43,340 nucleotides of DNA from an uncultured Gammaproteobacteria bacterium (GTDB lineage Bacteria > Pseudomonadota > Gammaproteobacteria > SZUA-152), in the NCBI GenBank assembly GCA_913009875.1, contig CAJVYS010000013.1, positions 1-43,340 on the forward strand. The letters run 5' to 3'. Of this stretch, positions 8,732 through 19,043 are shown piece after piece (the first letter of the stretch is position 1; every line of letters begins with the position of its first letter). The translations under genes were made by a program, and so were the position numbers. The notes below the pieces were generated by a model. It had not been told where the DNA came from and made no database searches. It saw only the letters and a program-made list of their open reading frames with translations.

Positions 8732-10813
8732 ATGGACTTTAAAACTGTGATCGAACGCGCTAAGCGCCTGATCAGTAGCGGCCTTGGCGCGCCCCTGCTG
8801 GTGATGGTGATGTTGGCGATGATGGTGGTGCCGTTGCCGCCCTTCATGCTGGATATCCTGTTCACCTTCAACATTTCCCTGGCGCTGGTGATCCTGCTGG
8901 CCTCTGTCTATGTCAAGCGGCCGCTGGAGTTCGCGGTGTTTCCCACCGTGTTGTTGTTGGCCACCCTGCTGCGCCTGTCGCTGAACATCGCCTCGACGCG
9001 CGTGGTGCTGCTGGAAGGCCACACCGGCACCGATGCCGCCGGGCAGGTGATCAAGGCCTTCGGTGAATTCGTCGTTGGTGGCAACACGGCGGTGGGTATC
9101 GTCATCTTCATGATTCTGGTGATCATCAACTTCGTGGTGGTGACCAAGGGCGCCACGCGTGTGGCCGAGGTGAGTGCACGTTTCACCCTCGATTCCATGC
9201 CCGGCAAGCAGATGGCCATCGATGCCGATCTCAACGCCGGCATCATCACCCAGGAAGAGGCCCGCGAGCGCCGCACCGAAGTGGCCCAGGAGGCCGATTT
9301 CTACGGCTCCATGGACGGCGCCGGCAAGTTCGTGCGCGGCGACGCGGTGGCCGGCATCCTGATCCTGGTGATCACCATCATCGGCGGCCTCGCCGTGGGC
9401 ATGCTGCAGCATGGCATGAGCATTGGCGATGCCACCCACAACTACACCCTGCTGACCATCGGCGACGGCCTGGTGGCGCAGATTCCCGCCCTGCTGCTGT
9501 CCACCGCCGCCGGCCTGATGGTGACGCGCAATTCCTCCTCGCAGGACATGGGTGGGCAGGTGCTCAAGCAGCTGTTCGACAATCCCAAAGCGCTTGCCGT
9601 GGCGGCCACCATCATCGGCACCATGGGTCTGATCCCCGGCATGCCCAACCTGGTCTTCCTGAGTCTGGCGGCAGTGGCGGGTGGCTCCGCCTGGTGGATT
9701 TCGAAACAGAAGAAAGAAGGCGGGGACAAGCCCGCCGCGACGCCGGCGCCGGAGACCCTGCCGGAAAACAAGGAGCTGAGTTGGGACGATGTGGAGCCGG
9801 TGGACATCATCGGTCTGGAGGTGGGCTATCGGTTGATTCCCATGGTCGATCGCAGCCAGGGCGGGCAGCTGATGGGTCGTATCAAGGGCGTGCGCAAGAA
9901 GCTGTCGCAGGAGCTGGGTTTCCTGATCCCCTCGGTGCATATCCGCGACAACCTCGATCTGCCGCCCAACACCTATCGCCTGACCCTGATGGGCGTGCCC
10001 GTGGGTGAGGCCGAGATCCATCCGGACCGTGACATGGCCATCAACCCCGGGCAGGTGTTCGGCACTCTTCCCGGCGGCATTGCCACCACCGATCCGGCCT
10101 TTGGTCTGGAGGCGGTGTGGATCGACCCCTCGCAGCGTGATCAGGCGCAGAGTCTGGGCTACACGGTGGTGGACGCCAGCACCGTGATCGCCACCCACCT
10201 CAGCCATATCCTGCAGAGCCATGCCGCCGAGCTGCTGGGTCACGAGGAAGTGCAGCAGCTGCTCGACAAATTGGCCAAGTCGGCGCCCAAGCTGGTGGAG
10301 GATCTGGTGCCCAAGCTGCTGCCCCTGGGTGTGGTGCTGAAGGTGTTGCAGAACCTGCTGCAGGAGCGGATTCCCATCCGCGATATGCGCACGATTGCCG
10401 AAACCTTGGCGGAGCATGCGCCAAACAGTCAAGACCCCGGCGTTCTCACCGCCGCTGTGCGGGTCGCCCTGAGTCGCTCAATCGTCCAGCAAATCAGTGG
10501 TATGGGGGCGGATCTGTCGGTAATGACGCTGGATCCAAGGTTGGAACAGTTATTGCAACAGACCCTCGCAGGTGGTGCCGATCAAGCGGGCGGGCTGGAG
10601 CCGGGACTGGCAGAGAACCTGCAACGTTCCCTGGCCGAGCAGGCCCAGCGCCAGGAAGCCGCAGGACATCCAGCGGTACTGCTGGTGTCAGCCGCCCTGC
10701 GGGGACTGTTGGCGCGGTTCGTCAGACACAGCATTCCCAATATGCATGTGCTGGCGTTCAACGAGATACCGGACAACAAGCAGGTCAAGATCACCGCCAC
10801 GGTGGGGGCCTGA
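8732..10813 (+). CDS. flhA: Flagellar export gate protein FlhA
   Basis: 693 aa; RLSLNIASTRVVLLEGH, KGATRVAEVSARFTLDSMPGKQMAIDADLNAG. Confidence 0.98.
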   Translation: MDFKTVIERAKRLISSGLGAPLLVMVMLAMMVVPLPPFMLDILFTFNISLALVILLASVYVKRPLEFAVFPTVLLLATLLRLSLNIASTRVVLLEGHTGTDAAGQVIKAFGEFVVGGNTAVGIVIFMILVIINFVVVTKGATRVAEVSARFTLDSMPGKQMAIDADLNAGIITQEEARERRTEVAQEADFYGSMDGAGKFVRGDAVAGILILVITIIGGLAVGMLQHGMSIGDATHNYTLLTIGDGLVAQIPALLLSTAAGLMVTRNSSSQDMGGQVLKQLFDNPKALAVAATIIGTMGLIPGMPNLVFLSLAAVAGGSAWWISKQKKEGGDKPAATPAPETLPENKELSWDDVEPVDIIGLEVGYRLIPMVDRSQGGQLMGRIKGVRKKLSQELGFLIPSVHIRDNLDLPPNTYRLTLMGVPVGEAEIHPDRDMAINPGQVFGTLPGGIATTDPAFGLEAVWIDPSQRDQAQSLGYTVVDASTVIATHLSHILQSHAAELLGHEEVQQLLDKLAKSAPKLVEDLVPKLLPLGVVLKVLQNLLQERIPIRDMRTIAETLAEHAPNSQDPGVLTAAVRVALSRSIVQQISGMGADLSVMTLDPRLEQLLQQTLAGGADQAGGLEPGLAENLQRSLAEQAQRQEAAGHPAVLLVSAALRGLLARFVRHSIPNMHVLAFNEIPDNKQVKITATVGA

Positions 10814-10868
10814 GCGGGTTGCAAACCGACCGACGCAACCAGACTGATGTATCGAGGTAGCGAGAAGA

Positions 10869-12251
10869 ATGAAGATCAAACGCTTTTTTGCCAAAGACAT
10901 GCGGACGGGGATCCGTCAGGTGCGCGAGGCCCTCGGTGCCGACGCGGTGATCCTCTCCAACCAGAAGGTGGTGGGCGGTATCGAGATCGTCGCCGCCATC
11001 GACTATGACGAAGCCCTGCTCGCCGCCGAGGAATCGGCGACCCGCACGAGTCTGCTGGACAACGGCCCGGCGCAGGCTGCATCTGCCAGCGAGCCCTCCA
11101 TGGATCTGCTGAGCGAGGATACCGTCAGCCTCAGTCGCCCGACTAGCGCGCGCCAGGCCTATGTGCCTCCCGTGGAGGCACCGCCCGACAGCGAGATTCC
11201 CCGCCCGGAAATGCCCCGTGAGCCATCGGTGGATTTGCCCGGCTATCGCCCGTCCGAGGCACGCGAACAGCGGGCCGCCCGCCCGGCGCAGCCGGTGGAA
11301 TGGTCGCAGGATCCGACCCTGCAGCAGATGAAGAACGAACTCAAGGATTTGCGCGGCCTGCTTGAACAGCAGCTCTCCAGCCTTGCCTGGAGCGACCTGT
11401 CGCGCCGTGATCCCCAACAGGCCAAGCTGATCCGCTGCCTGCTGGAGCTGGGCCTGAGCCCTGCCCTGTGTCAACAGGTGGCCGACGAGGTGGGCCGTGG
11501 TCACGATGATTTCGATAACGTCTGGCGCCATGCCCTGGCCTGGCTGGCCAGCCGCCTGCCGCTGGACACTGCCGACAGCCTCGATGAGGGTGGCGTGGTG
11601 GCCCTGGTCGGCGCCACCGGTGTCGGCAAGACCACCACCATCGCCAAGCTGGCGGCGCGCTATGCCCTGCGCCACGGCCGCGAGAAGGTGGCGCTGATCA
11701 CCACCGACGGTTACCGCATCGCTGCCCACGAACAGCTGCGCACCTATGGTCGCATTCTTAATATCCCGGTACGTATCGCTAATACCCGTGAAGAACTCAG
11801 CGAGTCGCTGAAGCTGCTCGCCGATAAGGAACTGATCCTCATCGACACTGCCGGCATGAGTCAGCGCGACGTACGCCTGTCGGAACAGTTTTCGATGATT
11901 ACCGGCAGCGCCGCGGCCATCCGCACTTATCTGGTGTTGTCCACCAACACTCACCGTGCCGGTCTGCGCGAGGTGGTCAACGCCTTCAAGGAGGTGAAGC
12001 TGGACGGCTGCATCCTCACCAAGCTGGACGAGACCACCAGCCTCGGCGGCACGATTTCCACGCTGATGGAGAACAATCTGCCGGTGGCCTACATGAGCGA
12101 CGGTCAACGGGTGCCGGAGGATATTCATATTGCCCGTGCCCACACCCTGGTCAACCGTGCGGTACTGGTGGCGCAACAGACCAGCCAGGCCCTGGAACAG
12201 GAATCTCTCAACTTGGCGTTTAGCGGGATGGTGGCGAATGCTCATGGCTGA
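10869..12251 (+). CDS. flhF: Flagellar SRP-like GTPase FlhF
   Basis: MKIKRFFAKDMRTGIRQVREALGADAVILSN, P-loop GATGVGKTTTIAKLAA. Confidence 0.97.
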   Translation: MKIKRFFAKDMRTGIRQVREALGADAVILSNQKVVGGIEIVAAIDYDEALLAAEESATRTSLLDNGPAQAASASEPSMDLLSEDTVSLSRPTSARQAYVPPVEAPPDSEIPRPEMPREPSVDLPGYRPSEAREQRAARPAQPVEWSQDPTLQQMKNELKDLRGLLEQQLSSLAWSDLSRRDPQQAKLIRCLLELGLSPALCQQVADEVGRGHDDFDNVWRHALAWLASRLPLDTADSLDEGGVVALVGATGVGKTTTIAKLAARYALRHGREKVALITTDGYRIAAHEQLRTYGRILNIPVRIANTREELSESLKLLADKELILIDTAGMSQRDVRLSEQFSMITGSAAAIRTYLVLSTNTHRAGLREVVNAFKEVKLDGCILTKLDETTSLGGTISTLMENNLPVAYMSDGQRVPEDIHIARAHTLVNRAVLVAQQTSQALEQESLNLAFSGMVANAHG

Positions 12252-13116
12252 AACAATCGATCAAGCGGCCGGTCTGCGCCGTATCGCCACACCCCGGCCG
12301 GTGCGGGTGATCGCCATCACCAGCGGCAAGGGCGGTGTCGGCAAGACCAACGTCTCGGTCAATCTCGGCATGACACTTGCCGCACAGGGCAAGGAAGTGC
12401 TGTTGCTGGACGCCGACCTGGGTCTGGCCAACGTCGACGTAATGCTGGGTCTGCACACAAATTACGACCTGTCCCATGTGCTCAAGGGCGAGCGCACTCT
12501 GGAAGAGGTGATCTGCAAGGGACCGCAGGGACTACGCATCGTGCCGGCCTCCTCGGGTCTGCAGAACATGGCCGAGTTGAGCACTGCGGAACATGCTGGT
12601 GTCATCAGTGCCTTCAGTGAGCTGAGCGTAACCCCGGATGTGCTACTCATCGATACCGCTGCCGGTATCTCCGACAACGTGGTGACCTTCTCCCGCGCGG
12701 CACAGGAGGTAGTCGTGGTGGTCTGTGACGAACCGGCCTCCATTACCGACGCCTATGCGCTGATCAAGTTGCTCAACCGTGAATACGGCATCTACCGCTT
12801 CCGCGTGCTCACCAACCGGGTGCTGAGCGTGCAGGACGGGCGGGCACTCTATAACAAGATTCTCAAGGTCACGGACCGCTATCTGGACGTGGCACTGGAC
12901 TTCATGGGCGTGGTTCCCGAGGACGAGTATCTGCGCAAGGCGGTGCAGAAACAGCGTGCGGTGGTGGACATTTATCCCCGAAGTAAGTCGGCACTGGCAT
13001 TTAAGAAGTTGGCCAGCAAAGCCGATAGTTGGCCCGTACCGGCATCTGCTGGCGGGCAACTCGAATTCTTTGTTGAACGGCTGATCATGGCCAGTCAGCA
13101 GAATCTAAGCCAGTAA
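12244..13116 (+). CDS. fleN: Flagellar number regulator FleN (FlhG/MinD-like ATPase)
   Basis: ITSGKGGVGKTNVSVNLGMTLA; starts at an internal ATG overlapping the flhF end by 8 nt. Confidence 0.95.
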   Translation: MAETIDQAAGLRRIATPRPVRVIAITSGKGGVGKTNVSVNLGMTLAAQGKEVLLLDADLGLANVDVMLGLHTNYDLSHVLKGERTLEEVICKGPQGLRIVPASSGLQNMAELSTAEHAGVISAFSELSVTPDVLLIDTAAGISDNVVTFSRAAQEVVVVVCDEPASITDAYALIKLLNREYGIYRFRVLTNRVLSVQDGRALYNKILKVTDRYLDVALDFMGVVPEDEYLRKAVQKQRAVVDIYPRSKSALAFKKLASKADSWPVPASAGGQLEFFVERLIMASQQNLSQ

Positions 13117-13146
13117 CTTAAGCCGGTAACAATAAGGAGCGTCGTC

Positions 13147-13887
13147 ATGAGTGGAGCGGCAATGTATGCGGAGGCACAGGCCTTCGAACAAAATATCAAT
13201 GATGAGATTGCACAACATGCGCCACTGGTAAAGCGTATCGCCTACCACCTGATGTCGAGACTGCCACCCAGTGTGCAGCAGGATGATCTGATTCAGGCCG
13301 GCATGATCGGTCTGCTGGAATCGTTACGCAACTACGATGCCTCGCAGGGAGCCAGCTTTCAGACTTACGCCCGCATCCGCATCCGCGGCGCCATGCTGGA
13401 CGAGATCCGCAAGAACGACTGGGCGCCGCGCTCCGTGCACCGCAAGGCGCGCATGGTGGCCGAGGTGGTGAAGGATATCGAAAACCGCACCGGCCGTGAT
13501 GCCCGCGATCAGGAGATCGCCGAGGGCCTGGGTGTCACCCTGCCGGAATATCACCGCCTGTTGCAGGATGCCAGCGGCCACCGCGTATTCAGCTACGACG
13601 AACTGAACGTGGAGTCACACGGTGCGCCCGAAGGCTTAACTCAGCGGGTGCAGGGGCCGCTAGAAGGACTGCAGTCGGCAGACTTCAAGCGCAGCCTGGC
13701 CGATGCCATTGCCGGATTGCCGGAACGCGAACGGTTGGTAATGACGCTGTACTACGACGAGGAACTGAACCTGCGTGAGATCGGTTCCATCCTCGGCGTG
13801 AGTGAATCGCGCATTTGCCAGATTCACAGCCAGGCCGTGATCCGCCTGCAGTCACGCATGAACCACTGGACCGCCAGTGAAGACTAA
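13147..13887 (+). CDS. fliA: Flagellar sigma factor FliA (sigma-28)
   Basis: Sigma-70 family regions 2-4; synteny downstream of fleN. Confidence 0.97.
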   Translation: MSGAAMYAEAQAFEQNINDEIAQHAPLVKRIAYHLMSRLPPSVQQDDLIQAGMIGLLESLRNYDASQGASFQTYARIRIRGAMLDEIRKNDWAPRSVHRKARMVAEVVKDIENRTGRDARDQEIAEGLGVTLPEYHRLLQDASGHRVFSYDELNVESHGAPEGLTQRVQGPLEGLQSADFKRSLADAIAGLPERERLVMTLYYDEELNLREIGSILGVSESRICQIHSQAVIRLQSRMNHWTASED

Positions 13888-13946
13888 ATGCTGAAGCAGA
13901 CGCAAAATATGTATCAACAAGTGAACCGGAAAGAGCGGAGGACCCC

Positions 13947-14339
13947 TTGGACAAGAACATGAAAATCCTCATTGTGGACGATTTCTCCACGATGCGGCGG
14001 ATCATCAAAAATCTGCTCCGTGACCTGGGTTTTTCCAACACCCAGGAGGCCGATGACGGCCTGACAGCATTACCGATGCTGAAAGTCGGTAATTTTGATT
14101 TTCTCGTCACCGACTGGAATATGCCCGGCATGCAGGGCATCGACCTGTTGAAGGAAGTCAGGGCCGACGCCGAGTTGGCCGGGCTGCCGGTGCTGATGGT
14201 AACGGCGGAGCAGAAACGCGAGCAGATCATTGAGGCGGCCCAGGCGGGTGTCAATGGCTATATCGTTAAACCCTTCACAGCGCAGACGCTGAAAGAAAAG
14301 ATCGACAAAATTTTCGAGCGCGTTGATGGAGGGGGTTGA
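13947..14339 (+). CDS. cheY: Chemotaxis response regulator CheY
   Basis: [39 protein letters not shown] start as called, ATG at 13959 is an alternative. Confidence 0.96.
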   Translation: MDKNMKILIVDDFSTMRRIIKNLLRDLGFSNTQEADDGLTALPMLKVGNFDFLVTDWNMPGMQGIDLLKEVRADAELAGLPVLMVTAEQKREQIIEAAQAGVNGYIVKPFTAQTLKEKIDKIFERVDGGG

Positions 14340-14342
14340 TAT

Positions 14343-15110
14343 ATGTCAACAGAAACTATTGCAGTCAATGCTGGTGCCAGTGAAGATATCCTCGCCCATG
14401 CCGAAGCGCTGGTGCGCGAGATACAGGCCGGTAATGAGGTGCAGGTCACAAATCTGCTGAACCTCATCAACACCGCACGCGAAGAGGGCATCTACCACGA
14501 AGTCGGCAAGATGACCCGTCAACTGCACGACGCGCTGAATTCCTTTACCCGGGAAACCCGTCTCGATGAGTTGACCGAGGACGAGATTCCCGATGCGCGC
14601 GCCCGTTTGCGGCACGTGATTACCCTGACACAGAAATCCGCCGACCGCTCCCTGAGTGCGGTGGAAAATACCCTGCCCAAGTGTGACCAGTTGTCTGAGC
14701 GCATCACCAAATTGGGGAGTAGTTGGCAGGACTTCAAGCACCGCGAAATGAGCATCGATCAGTTTCGCGCATTGAGCGTGGAGCTGGAAGCCTTCTTTAC
14801 CGATGCGGAGCAGGACACCGTCGATATTCGCAGTGGCCTGAACGAAATCATGATGGCGCAGGATTTTCAGGATCTCACCGGACAGATCATCACCCGTGTT
14901 ATCGAACTGGTGGAAGAGGTGGAAGGCAACCTGGTCGAGCTGATCCGTCTCACCGGCACAAAATTTTCAGGCACTGAAGAAAAGGATTCGGGCAAAGACA
15001 AGAAGCCCGATATCGAAGCTGCAGGTCCGGCAATTCCTGGCGTAGGCAAAAGCGATCTGGTGTCCGGTCAGGACGAAGTGGATGACTTGCTGTCGAGCCT
15101 GGGCTTCTGA
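14343..15110 (+). CDS. cheZ: Chemotaxis phosphatase CheZ
   Basis: MMAQDFQDLTGQIITRVIELVEEVE; C-terminal QDEVDDLLSSLGF CheY-binding tail. Confidence 0.96.
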   Translation: MSTETIAVNAGASEDILAHAEALVREIQAGNEVQVTNLLNLINTAREEGIYHEVGKMTRQLHDALNSFTRETRLDELTEDEIPDARARLRHVITLTQKSADRSLSAVENTLPKCDQLSERITKLGSSWQDFKHREMSIDQFRALSVELEAFFTDAEQDTVDIRSGLNEIMMAQDFQDLTGQIITRVIELVEEVEGNLVELIRLTGTKFSGTEEKDSGKDKKPDIEAAGPAIPGVGKSDLVSGQDEVDDLLSSLGF

Positions 15111-15119
15111 GGAACGATC

Positions 15120-17177
15120 ATGGCGTTTGATGACGACGAAGAACTCTTGCAGGATTTTCTGGTTGAGGCCGGAGAGATCCTCGAAGAACTGAATGAACAG
15201 CTGGTCGATCTCGAGCAGCGTCCCGATGACAAGGAATTGTTGAATGCCGTGTTCCGCGGTTTTCACACCATCAAGGGTGGTGCCAGTTTTCTCAGTCTTG
15301 ATGCGATGGTGGGTCTTTGCCACCGTGCGGAAGATATTTTCAACGCCCTGCGTAACGATGAGTTGAATGTCAATTCGCGGTTGATGGATATCATGCTGCC
15401 GGTGCTGGATGTGTTGAACGCACAGTTTGACACCCTGCGCGGCGGGCAGGAGCCGGCGCATGCCGAGGCCAGCATGTTGCAGAATCTTGAAAATCTGCTC
15501 AAGGGGGATGCCGAGGCCACTGTGCCTGCGGTCGCCGCTGCGCCTGTGGAAACCGTCGCCAGTGATGCGGCGGATGAGGCCTTTGAGCAGTTGGTCGAGT
15601 CCGCCGATGTGGCGGCCCCCGTGGCAGCGGGTGACGGCGATGAAATTAGCGAGGAAGAATTCGAGGCCTTGCTGGACCAGTTGCACGGCGAGGGCAAACA
15701 CAGTGGTGTGCCGGGTGACAAACCCGCGGGCACCCCTGCTGATGGACCGCCTGTGGCAAAGGCGCCAGCGTCAATACCGGCATCCTCCCCGGATGAAGTG
15801 ATCAGTGAAGATGAATTCGAAGCCCTGCTGGATCAATTGCATGGCCAGGGCAAGCATGGTGGTGTGCCGCCGTCCGCCGCTGAGGCTGCACCCCAGAAGA
15901 CGGAAAGCAAACTTGCGCCAGAGAGCAAACCTGTAGAAGAAAGCAAACCTGTCGCGGAAAGCAAGCCTGCACCGAAGCCCAAGGCAGCTGCCAAGGAATC
16001 CGCCGCGGCCGAGACCACGGTGCGGGTGGATACCAAGCGTCTCGATGACATCATGAATCTGGTCGGAGAGCTGGTGCTGGTGCGCAATCGCATGGCGACG
16101 CTGGAGCTGATCACCCACAACGAAGAATTGACTAAGGTCGTCGGTAATCTGGATGTGGTGACGGCTGACCTGCAGTCGGCGGTGATGAAGACCCGCATGC
16201 AGCCGATCAAGAAGGTCTTTGGCCGTTTTCCTCGCGTGGTGCGGGATTTGGCGCGCAGCTTGAAAAAGGAAGTCAGCCTGGAGATGCAGGGTGAAGAGAC
16301 CGACCTGGACAAAAACCTGGTGGAGGCGCTGGCTGATCCATTGGTGCATCTGGTGCGCAATGCCGTCGATCACGGCATCGAGTCGCCGGAGGACCGTGTC
16401 AAGGCCGGTAAGCCGCGCGCCGGCTCGGTGATTCTGAGTGCCGAACAGGAAGGTGACCATATCACCCTGACGATTCAGGATGACGGCAAGGGCATGGACC
16501 CGGATGTGTTGCGCAAGGCGGCCGTGATCAAGGGCTTGATGGATGAAGAGGCCGCAGGCCGGCTGGAAGACCGTGACTGTTACAACCTGATTTTTGCCCC
16601 CGGTTTTTCGACCAAGGCGGAGATATCCGATGTCTCCGGGCGCGGCGTGGGCATGGATGTAGTCAAGACCCGCATCGAACAACTGAACGGCACCGTGGTA
16701 ATCGATTCAGAGCTGGGTCGTGGCAGTATTATTAATATTCAGGTGCCGCTGACGCTGGCCATTATGCCAACACTCATGGTTATGTTGGAGGATCAGATCT
16801 TCGCATTGCCGCTGGCCAGTGTGAATGAAATTTTCCATCTCGACCTGACCCGCACTAATGTTGTTGATGGTCAGCTGGTAGTGGTGGTGCGCAACAAGGC
16901 CCTGCCTCTGTTCTATTTGCGTCGCTGGCTGGTGGCCGGCGCCAGTTATGAAGATCTGCCGAAGGAAGGACATGTGGTGGTGGTGAGCATTGGCGCCCAG
17001 CGAGTCGGCTTCGTCGTCGATCAGCTGATCGGTCAGGAAGAAGTGGTCATTAAACCCCTCGGGGCCTTGTTGCACGGTATGAAGGGACTGGCCGGTGCGA
17101 CGATTACAGGCGACGGGCGCATCTCGCTGATACTTGATATTCCGGGGTTGATGCAGAGCTACGCCCGCCGGATATAG
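15120..17177 (+). CDS. cheA: Chemotaxis histidine kinase CheA
   Basis: HPt FRGFHTIKGGASFL, HATPase and CheW-like P5 domains; linker with duplicated EFEALLDQLHG motif. Confidence 0.97.
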   Translation: MAFDDDEELLQDFLVEAGEILEELNEQLVDLEQRPDDKELLNAVFRGFHTIKGGASFLSLDAMVGLCHRAEDIFNALRNDELNVNSRLMDIMLPVLDVLNAQFDTLRGGQEPAHAEASMLQNLENLLKGDAEATVPAVAAAPVETVASDAADEAFEQLVESADVAAPVAAGDGDEISEEEFEALLDQLHGEGKHSGVPGDKPAGTPADGPPVAKAPASIPASSPDEVISEDEFEALLDQLHGQGKHGGVPPSAAEAAPQKTESKLAPESKPVEESKPVAESKPAPKPKAAAKESAAAETTVRVDTKRLDDIMNLVGELVLVRNRMATLELITHNEELTKVVGNLDVVTADLQSAVMKTRMQPIKKVFGRFPRVVRDLARSLKKEVSLEMQGEETDLDKNLVEALADPLVHLVRNAVDHGIESPEDRVKAGKPRAGSVILSAEQEGDHITLTIQDDGKGMDPDVLRKAAVIKGLMDEEAAGRLEDRDCYNLIFAPGFSTKAEISDVSGRGVGMDVVKTRIEQLNGTVVIDSELGRGSIINIQVPLTLAIMPTLMVMLEDQIFALPLASVNEIFHLDLTRTNVVDGQLVVVVRNKALPLFYLRRWLVAGASYEDLPKEGHVVVVSIGAQRVGFVVDQLIGQEEVVIKPLGALLHGMKGLAGATITGDGRISLILDIPGLMQSYARRI

Positions 17178-17188
17178 GACGAACCACC

Positions 17189-18268
17189 ATGTCCATCCGA
17201 GTCCTGGTGGTGGACGATTCGCGATTTTTTCGCCGCCGTGTTAGCGAAATGCTGGAATCAGATCCGCAGATCAAGGTGATCGGCAGTGCGGAGAACGGCG
17301 AACAGGCGGTGCAGATGGCCAAGCGTTTGCGGCCCGACATCATCACCATGGACGTGGAGATGCCGATTATGGATGGCATCACCGCGACGCGAAAAATCAT
17401 GGCCAGTCGGCCCACTGCCATTCTGATGTTTTCCTCCCTGACCACTGAGGGCGCCCAGGCTGCACTGGATGCACTGGAGGCGGGTGCCATCGATTTTCTG
17501 CCGAAACGTTTTGAGGATATCTCGCGTGACCGCGATGAGGTGCGGAAGGTTCTGTGCGAGCGCATTCATGCGGTTGGACGTCGGCAGTTGTTGCGTCCAC
17601 AGCTGAGGCCACGGATATCGCAGCCCCCGGCGGCGACGCCAGGGACATCTCAGAAAGCAGCAACTGTATCGGCTTCGTCCGCGGTAAATCTGCCGCGTGG
17701 CAGGGTCAAGCTGGTTGCCATTGGCACCTCGACCGGTGGTCCGGTGGCATTACAAAAAGTGCTGTCGGAATTGTCGGCAGATTTCCCGGCACCGATTTTG
17801 CTTGTTCAACATATGCCCGGGAGTTTCACCACGGCTTTCTCGCAGCGCCTCGACAGATCCTGTGCTATTCGTGTCCGCGAGGCGGCAGATGGTGACCGCT
17901 TGGAGCCCGGATTGGCGCTGCTGGCGCCCGGAGGTAAACAAATGACGTTAGAAGGCAGGGCGGGGCAGATGCGTGTCAGAATTACCGAGCCCGAGTCGGG
18001 GCAGAATTACAAGCCCAGTGTTGATGTGACCTTCAGCTCCATTGCCCGGCAGATGGCGGGGCAGGCACTCGCCGTGGTATTGACCGGCATGGGAGCCGAC
18101 GGCCGTGAAGGCGCAAAGCTGATGAAGCAGGGCGGTTCGAAAGTTTGGGCGCAGGACGAGGCAACGTCAGTGGTCTATGGCATGCCAGCGGCCGTTGTCG
18201 ATGCCGGCATTGCCGAACATATTCTGCCACTGGAACAGATTGGCATTGCACTGGCACGGATACAGTAA
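17189..18268 (+). CDS. cheB: Chemotaxis methylesterase CheB
   Basis: Receiver domain (LVVDDSRFFRRRVSEML) and methylesterase motifs (AIGTSTGGPVAL, LTGMGADGREGAKLMKQGG). Confidence 0.96.
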   Translation: MSIRVLVVDDSRFFRRRVSEMLESDPQIKVIGSAENGEQAVQMAKRLRPDIITMDVEMPIMDGITATRKIMASRPTAILMFSSLTTEGAQAALDALEAGAIDFLPKRFEDISRDRDEVRKVLCERIHAVGRRQLLRPQLRPRISQPPAATPGTSQKAATVSASSAVNLPRGRVKLVAIGTSTGGPVALQKVLSELSADFPAPILLVQHMPGSFTTAFSQRLDRSCAIRVREAADGDRLEPGLALLAPGGKQMTLEGRAGQMRVRITEPESGQNYKPSVDVTFSSIARQMAGQALAVVLTGMGADGREGAKLMKQGGSKVWAQDEATSVVYGMPAAVVDAGIAEHILPLEQIGIALARIQ

Positions 18269-18281
18269 CCAGGGCCTAACT

Positions 18282-19022
18282 ATGGATATCCTGACACTCC
18301 TCGGTTTTATTATTGGCTTCGGCGCCATTCTCGGTGGCCAGATCCTGGAAGGTGGTCATATCACCTCACTGATCAACGGCCCGGCGATTCTGATTGTCAT
18401 GGGTGGTACGGTGGGCGCGGTGATGATTCAGTCGTCGTTGCGGGTGTTCATGAGTTCACTAAAAATGGCCCTGTGGGTCTTTGTTCCGCCCAAGTTGCAG
18501 GGCCAGGAGGTGATTGCCAAGATTCTTGAATGGAGCAATATCGCCCGCAAAGAAGGCCTGCTGGGGCTGGAGGACATTGCCGAAAATGAGGTCGACACCT
18601 TCGCCCAGAAAGGACTGCAGCTGCTGGTCGATGGTAGTGAGCCGGAAGTGATCCGTCGGGTCATGGAAGTGGAACTGGATGCCAAGGAACACCTCGGCGT
18701 GCAGTCGGCCAAGGTGTTCGAGAGCATGGGTGGATACAGCCCGACCATCGGTATTATTGGTGCGGTTATGGGCCTGATTCATGTGATGCAGAACCTGGCC
18801 GACCCGTCCAAGCTGGGCAGTGGTATCGCCGTCGCCTTTGTCGCCACCATCTATGGCATTGGTTTGGCCAACCTGTTATTTCTGCCCATCGCCGGCAAGC
18901 TCAAGGCCTTGGTGCATGCCCAGTCGCAGATGCACGAAATGATGATCGAGGGCGTGATCTCCATTGCCGAGGGTGAGAACCCGCGCAATATCGAAAGTAA
19001 ATTGCAGGGTTTCATTGATTAG
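18282..19022 (+). CDS. motC: Flagellar motor stator protein MotC (MotA family)
   Basis: MotA family: MDILTLLGFIIGFGAILGGQILEGG; ATG at 18282 inside a longer ORF; cheB-motCD synteny. Confidence 0.92.
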   Translation: MDILTLLGFIIGFGAILGGQILEGGHITSLINGPAILIVMGGTVGAVMIQSSLRVFMSSLKMALWVFVPPKLQGQEVIAKILEWSNIARKEGLLGLEDIAENEVDTFAQKGLQLLVDGSEPEVIRRVMEVELDAKEHLGVQSAKVFESMGGYSPTIGIIGAVMGLIHVMQNLADPSKLGSGIAVAFVATIYGIGLANLLFLPIAGKLKALVHAQSQMHEMMIEGVISIAEGENPRNIESKLQGFID

Positions 19023-19043
19023 GCGTAGGGGCCGCAGACCGTC

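Noticed and set aside
8651-10432. 593-aa His/Gln-rich ORF on the minus strand
   Set aside because: Shadow ORF antisense to flhA; no start context or recognisable domain.
10791-12245. 484-aa ORF on the minus strand
   Set aside because: Antisense to flhF in GC-rich DNA; His/Gln-rich composition typical of a shadow frame.
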